Shown: piece by piece, positions 6,447-9,526 of the stretch | Position numbering within the stretch: position 1 is the first letter of the stretch | Layout: each line of letters begins with the position of its first letter | NCBI GenBank assembly: GCA_041481485.1 | Contig: JBGPBY010000275.1 | Coordinates: 1-9,526 of the forward strand | Direction of reading: 5' to 3' | Length of the DNA: 9,526 bases | Origin: JBGPBY01 sp041481485 | GTDB lineage: Bacteria > Acidobacteriota > Terriglobia > 20CM-2-55-15 | Made by a program: the position numbers and the translations under genes | Notes under the pieces: generated by a model | Databases searched by the model: none | Seen by the model: the letters and a program-made list of their open reading frames with translations, nothing else | Told to the model about the DNA's origin: nothing

Positions 6447-7382
6447 ATGAAGATGAAGCGCTGGCTGGCTACCACAATTGCACTGATCTTTGGCTGCGCG
6501 TCTGCTTTTGTTGGCGCCAATTATTGGCTGGATCCCTATTGTATTTTTCGTTGCCGCCCGGACCGTTTGATTCCCGTCGCCACCAATGAAAGAACCACGA
6601 AGTATCTTTTCGGATTCAATTACATCCCCCGGAATTTCGATGGGATTCTGATTGGTTCATCGATTTCGGGGAACTGGAACACGGCCAGGATTCGGGGTTA
6701 CAAAGTCTACAATGCGTCATTGAGTGGCGGAAATGCGGCAGAAGGAGCGTTGATTCTGAACAACGTTCTGAATCGTGGGAAAATGCGCCTCGCAATTTTT
6801 ATCGCCCATCCCGCCATGGGAGATGGGCATGAACCCAAATCCGGATCCATGAATTCGCAGGAGTACTGGGGCAGCCTTGGTTCCATTCCGCTGCTGCAAG
6901 ACTACGCTGCCCGGATTCTGCGCATTGTGGGCCGGCATCGCGATGAATGCGATGGTTATGGCGTATATGACATCAGTCCACTATTGGCTGCGCACGCGGT
7001 GGTTGTGCCTCAGGAAAAAGTGTTGAACATCTTTGGCGGACAGGTGAACATGGCTGCGTCCGCTCCGGATTTCGTCGACGAGATCGCATTCCGGCAATAT
7101 GAGGAACTGATTGCACACGCCCGCCGTACCGGCGCCGCGATAATGGCTGTGGTGCCTCCAGGACGAAGTCGCCCCGGGAAGGAAGAGAAGCGCAACGCAT
7201 ACACGGAGCGCTTGCTGGCGGATCTCATGCCGGAAGACCTCATTCTGGATATGAATTCTTCCGAATTTGATTCCCTTCGTCAGAACCCCGGCAGTTTTTG
7301 GGATGGTCTTCACCTGACCGATTCAGCTGCAGACGAAGCTATTGAAACGATAAATCGAACCCTCGAACATAAATCCCGTTAA
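6447..7382 (+). CDS. Membrane-anchored SGNH-like protein, DltD/AlgJ-type partner of MBOAT
   Basis: A 311-residue protein with an N-terminal signal anchor (charged MKMKRW, hydrophobic 7-24) that places the rest outside the cytoplasmic membrane. DPYCIF (29-34) and NERTTKYLF (48-56) come before FDGILIGSSISGNW (64-77), an SGNH block I in which GSS replaces GDS; Ser72 is the candidate nucleophile. YNASLSGGN (88-96) would be the block II/III region, and WDGLHLTDSA (285-294) supplies the Asp286-x-x-His289 pair of block V. Its gene follows the MBOAT gene by 6 bases, so the two are surely co-expressed. Known MBOAT partners of this kind (DltD, AlgJ/AlgX, PatB, OatA SGNH domains) help transfer the acyl group to the glycan acceptor. 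I do not recognise a named family; the SGNH assignment rests on motif order and context. ATG 6447 and ATG 6453 are both possible starts. Confidence 0.75.
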   Translation: MKMKRWLATTIALIFGCASAFVGANYWLDPYCIFRCRPDRLIPVATNERTTKYLFGFNYIPRNFDGILIGSSISGNWNTARIRGYKVYNASLSGGNAAEGALILNNVLNRGKMRLAIFIAHPAMGDGHEPKSGSMNSQEYWGSLGSIPLLQDYAARILRIVGRHRDECDGYGVYDISPLLAAHAVVVPQEKVLNIFGGQVNMAASAPDFVDEIAFRQYEELIAHARRTGAAIMAVVPPGRSRPGKEEKRNAYTERLLADLMPEDLILDMNSSEFDSLRQNPGSFWDGLHLTDSAADEAIETINRTLEHKSR

Positions 7383-7390
7383 ATTCCGCC

Positions 7391-8458
7391 TCACCCGTCG
7401 GCCAGAGCGGGTTGTGATTCGCCCAGCTTGCCAAATTCGAGCAGTCTCTGAATGACCCGGCGTGGAGTCAGGTAAGTTTCGAAATAATGGCGCGCATTGA
7501 ATTCGAGGTGTTGACGGTACTTCCGGTCTCCAAGAATGTGACGAATAGCGTCCTTTAGAGAATTGTCGCTTCCGTCGACGAAGTGAATGTGCTGACCGTG
7601 AACCAGATGGGTCGGCATGTCGTTCACCAAAGGTGAAGAGACGATGGCTTTGCCTAAAGCCAGATACTCGCCAAGTTTCCAGCCGTGACATTGCCACACC
7701 GTTGGCGTGTTGAATACAAGCGCAGAGCTCCTGGTTTTTTCAAGCCACTCCGAATAGGGATAAAATTTCTCCACGACGAGATCCTTGTATGGAGCAGCGC
7801 ATTCAGGATATTCCCTTGGACTGAATCCACCATCAAAGGTGACACCTTCAAGAGCCTTACAACATCTCATGAATGCAGCCCTGAATTCATTGGTTCTGGG
7901 CGCCTGACTCTCGTTCCAGAGTGTCGACATGGAGAAGATGTAGTTGTCCCTGGAAGGACCCGGGACCAAGTGGTCGAGGCCCAGCCGGTACTTATACTGG
8001 CGCCAGTAATTTCCGAAATGTTCGCGCGATTCGGCAACTCCCATGGATCCGGGACGGTAGTTCTTAATGGACAGCCACATGGATTTGGTTTGAGGCCAAA
8101 TACGAATCCCAAAGCTGGGGCCAATGGCGAGACATTTGTGAATATGTTCCTTGAAAACCAGATGGGATCTCAGGTTTGCCTTTCCAAAAACGTCACACCA
8201 GCCCATTGCGTCATATTGCGGTAGCGTTATTTGTCCGTCGCATGCGTCAATCGCAATCCGGATTTGCCGTTCTCCTTTGTAAATCCATGACAGCCATTCC
8301 GATGGCAGGTCTGGAAATTCACGTCCTGAAAATCGGATACTGGACTCCCCAAATGTTTCAATCAGGCCCTGAATGTAAAAGGAGTAATAGGACGCGTTAA
8401 ACCCTGGATGAATAACGATGCTGGTCATGATGAATCGAAACTGGCTCGGGTTCGTCAC
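7391..8458 (-). CDS. Glycosyltransferase, GT-B fold (GT4/GT1-like)
   Basis: A 355-residue soluble protein. The C-terminal third has the donor-binding pattern of GT-B enzymes: SSALVFNTPTVWQCHGWKLGE (244-264), then YLALGKAIVSSPLVNDMPTHLV (265-286) and IHFVDGSDNSLKDAIRHIL (291-309), with Glu264 in the position of the conserved nucleotide-sugar contact. The N-terminal half is less recognisable. No signal peptide or membrane helix is seen, so it should act in the cytoplasm on a nucleotide sugar. The frame opens at GTG 8458, but ATG 8428 (MTSIVIHPGFNASYYSFY) is an equally good or better start; neither has a clear Shine-Dalgarno. It is transcribed with the upstream methyltransferase (42-base gap) and converges on the SGNH gene with only 8 bases between the stop codons. 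The role is probably in the same surface glycan (inference). Confidence 0.75.
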   Translation of the reverse strand: MTNPSQFRFIMTSIVIHPGFNASYYSFYIQGLIETFGESSIRFSGREFPDLPSEWLSWIYKGERQIRIAIDACDGQITLPQYDAMGWCDVFGKANLRSHLVFKEHIHKCLAIGPSFGIRIWPQTKSMWLSIKNYRPGSMGVAESREHFGNYWRQYKYRLGLDHLVPGPSRDNYIFSMSTLWNESQAPRTNEFRAAFMRCCKALEGVTFDGGFSPREYPECAAPYKDLVVEKFYPYSEWLEKTRSSALVFNTPTVWQCHGWKLGEYLALGKAIVSSPLVNDMPTHLVHGQHIHFVDGSDNSLKDAIRHILGDRKYRQHLEFNARHYFETYLTPRRVIQRLLEFGKLGESQPALADG

Positions 8459-8500
8459 CCGCCGGTTTGTATTTATCGCCTGACGGGCTCGAATCTGTTA

Positions 8501-9301
8501 CTACTTTACGCCAACAGCGATCGTTGTGTATCCGGCGTGTTTGAACGGCCAAGACGAACTCTTTCCAATGAACTGCAAGACGGCCTTTTTCCAGCCCGTT
8601 GAACCGTTGCTCAAAGTATCCTGGCACGTGGAGAGCGAAAGGGAAAATCCCATTTCCTTCATCGTGTTCTCGAGGACTTCCGACGGAATTTCGTGCACAT
8701 CAAAATTGCACATGTGCGCCTTCAGGTCTCCCGGAGTCAGCTCGAACGAAGGGTTGTGGGTGTGGACCCGGTTTCTCCCCAGAACGATATCCACCAGAGC
8801 CTGGAACAAATGCTTATCCGCGCGGCCGCCATTCTCCACGCGAATCAACAGCGTACCTCCGGGTTTCAGAACGCGGCGCATTTCCGCGAGCATGCCTTTC
8901 CAGTCTTCAACATGTTCGATGACCGATTGCGAAAATATGAGATCGAAAAAATCGTCTTCAAATCCAGTCTTTGTCAGAACTCCTACCGAGAAACTGGCAT
9001 TCTTCGGCGCCCCACCCGATGCCATGGACACGCCAATCGGAGAAACATCCATTCCATAAAAATTCACGCCGGGATAGCGGTTTGCCAGATACCGTGTGGC
9101 ACTCCCTTCGCCACAGCCCGCATCGAGAATCCGGGCGCCTGCCCTGCAATGTGCCTCGATGGTGCTTTTAACCCTCGGTTCGACCGCGATGCCATCGTGT
9201 TTACGGTGCCATTCGCGCATCATCGTGAAGTAGGTGTCGTTGGTTTCGAAGGCCGTGATCGCGGCACTCTTGGACTGCTGAAGATTTTGTTCGTTCTGCA
9301 T
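8501..9301 (-). CDS. Class I SAM-dependent methyltransferase
   Basis: A 266-residue protein from ATG 9301 (a TTG codon directly before it is also open). It has the Rossmann-type SAM motif ILDAGCGEG (58-66), the acidic residue after strand 2 in YGMDVS (Asp85), FFDLIFSQSVIEHV (118-131) and the post-motif LKPGGTLLI (145-153), which together define the Methyltransf_11 type found often in glycan loci and in quinone biosynthesis. The substrate cannot be told from sequence; a sugar O-methylation or a small-molecule methylation are both possible, and the position next to a glycosyltransferase favours the former. A GGGA lies 13 bases before the ATG, a weak and distant ribosome site. It is the first gene of a two-gene minus-strand unit. 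Confidence 0.88.
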   Translation of the reverse strand: MQNEQNLQQSKSAAITAFETNDTYFTMMREWHRKHDGIAVEPRVKSTIEAHCRAGARILDAGCGEGSATRYLANRYPGVNFYGMDVSPIGVSMASGGAPKNASFSVGVLTKTGFEDDFFDLIFSQSVIEHVEDWKGMLAEMRRVLKPGGTLLIRVENGGRADKHLFQALVDIVLGRNRVHTHNPSFELTPGDLKAHMCNFDVHEIPSEVLENTMKEMGFSLSLSTCQDTLSNGSTGWKKAVLQFIGKSSSWPFKHAGYTTIAVGVK

Positions 9302-9320
9302 CAAATTGTCAGTTTCCCAT

Positions 9321-9335
9321 TGTAGGGGCGGTCTG
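9321..9335. repeat. Partial copy of the right-edge repeat motif
   Basis: TGTAGGGGCGGTCTG resembles the core TGTAGGCGCGGTCTA of the inverted repeat 70 bases further right and lies just upstream of the methyltransferase start. It may be a degenerate or single-arm copy of the same repeat family. Confidence 0.35.
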
Positions 9336-9402
9336 CAAGGCGTGAATGAATTGCAGGTGAAGGGCTTTCCTGTAGTGGGTCAGTTTGAAATTTGCGCCGG
9401 CG

Positions 9403-9516
9403 GCCCACTCTAGGCGCGGTCTATGCCCGCGAACAATCTCTCGTTTATGGATTCTCAATGCGAGGAAGCCCAGTCTTAAAAACTGTGCGCGGTAATAGAC
9501 CGCGCCTACAGTGGGC
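9403..9516. repeat. Intergenic inverted repeat with GGCGCGGTCTAT core
   Basis: Left arm 9403-9434 and right arm 9485-9516 are reverse complements at 28 of 32 positions; the outer 22 bases match at 21. The loop is 50 bases. The core contains AGGCGCGGTCTAT and the ends read GCCCACT/AGTGGGC. No coding frame is credible in 9302-9526, so this stretch holds only this repeat and its partial copy. The form suggests a dispersed intergenic repeat of the genome; a bidirectional terminator for genes on either side is an alternative, though no T-tract follows. Confidence 0.7.
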
Positions 9517-9526
9517 AGCAGATTAC

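Noticed and set aside
8693..9325. 210-codon plus-strand open frame
   Set aside because: Antisense to the methyltransferase, whose SAM motifs are unambiguous.

Overview
This is a bacterial chromosomal segment of moderate GC, densely coding, with eight genes in three blocks and no RNA genes, CRISPR or transposase. The gene content (ArnT/PMT-like GT-C glycosyltransferase, MBOAT acyltransferase, membrane-anchored SGNH-like protein, two further sugar-modifying enzymes) is that of a cell-surface polysaccharide or glycolipid locus, probably from a diderm bacterium. I cannot name the phylum from the sequence; the AT-rich palindromic repeat and the short GCGC hairpins recall environmental phyla such as Acidobacteriota, but that is only an impression.

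Layout. Minus strand, 1-1029: a protein that runs off the left edge and fuses a double-hotdog MaoC-like dehydratase to a short-chain dehydrogenase/reductase. Only 47 bases separate its start from the plus-strand operon, 1077-7382: GT39-like glycosyltransferase, FkbH-like HAD-IIIC protein, acyl carrier protein (ACP), MBOAT acyltransferase and DltD-like SGNH protein. FkbH and ACP overlap by 14 bases and MBOAT and SGNH are 6 bases apart, but ACP and MBOAT are separated by 224 bases that hold a near-perfect 158-base palindromic element. Two minus-strand genes converge on the operon from the right: a GT-B glycosyltransferase (7391-8458) and a class I methyltransferase (8501-9301). The right edge (9302-9526) is non-coding and carries a second, unrelated inverted repeat.

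How the genes may work together (inference). The operon parallels the dlt system, in which DltA loads DltC (carrier protein), DltB (MBOAT) moves the acyl group across the membrane and DltD (SGNH-like) helps place it on the acceptor. Here the loading enzyme would be an FkbH protein, a family known to take a three-carbon glyceryl unit from 1,3-bisphosphoglycerate and place it on an ACP. The dehydratase-reductase fusion next door could process or build an ACP-bound acyl chain. The product would be a glyceryl- or glycerate-derived acyl decoration on a surface glycan assembled with the help of the GT39-like enzyme. This assembly is the most interesting item in the window.
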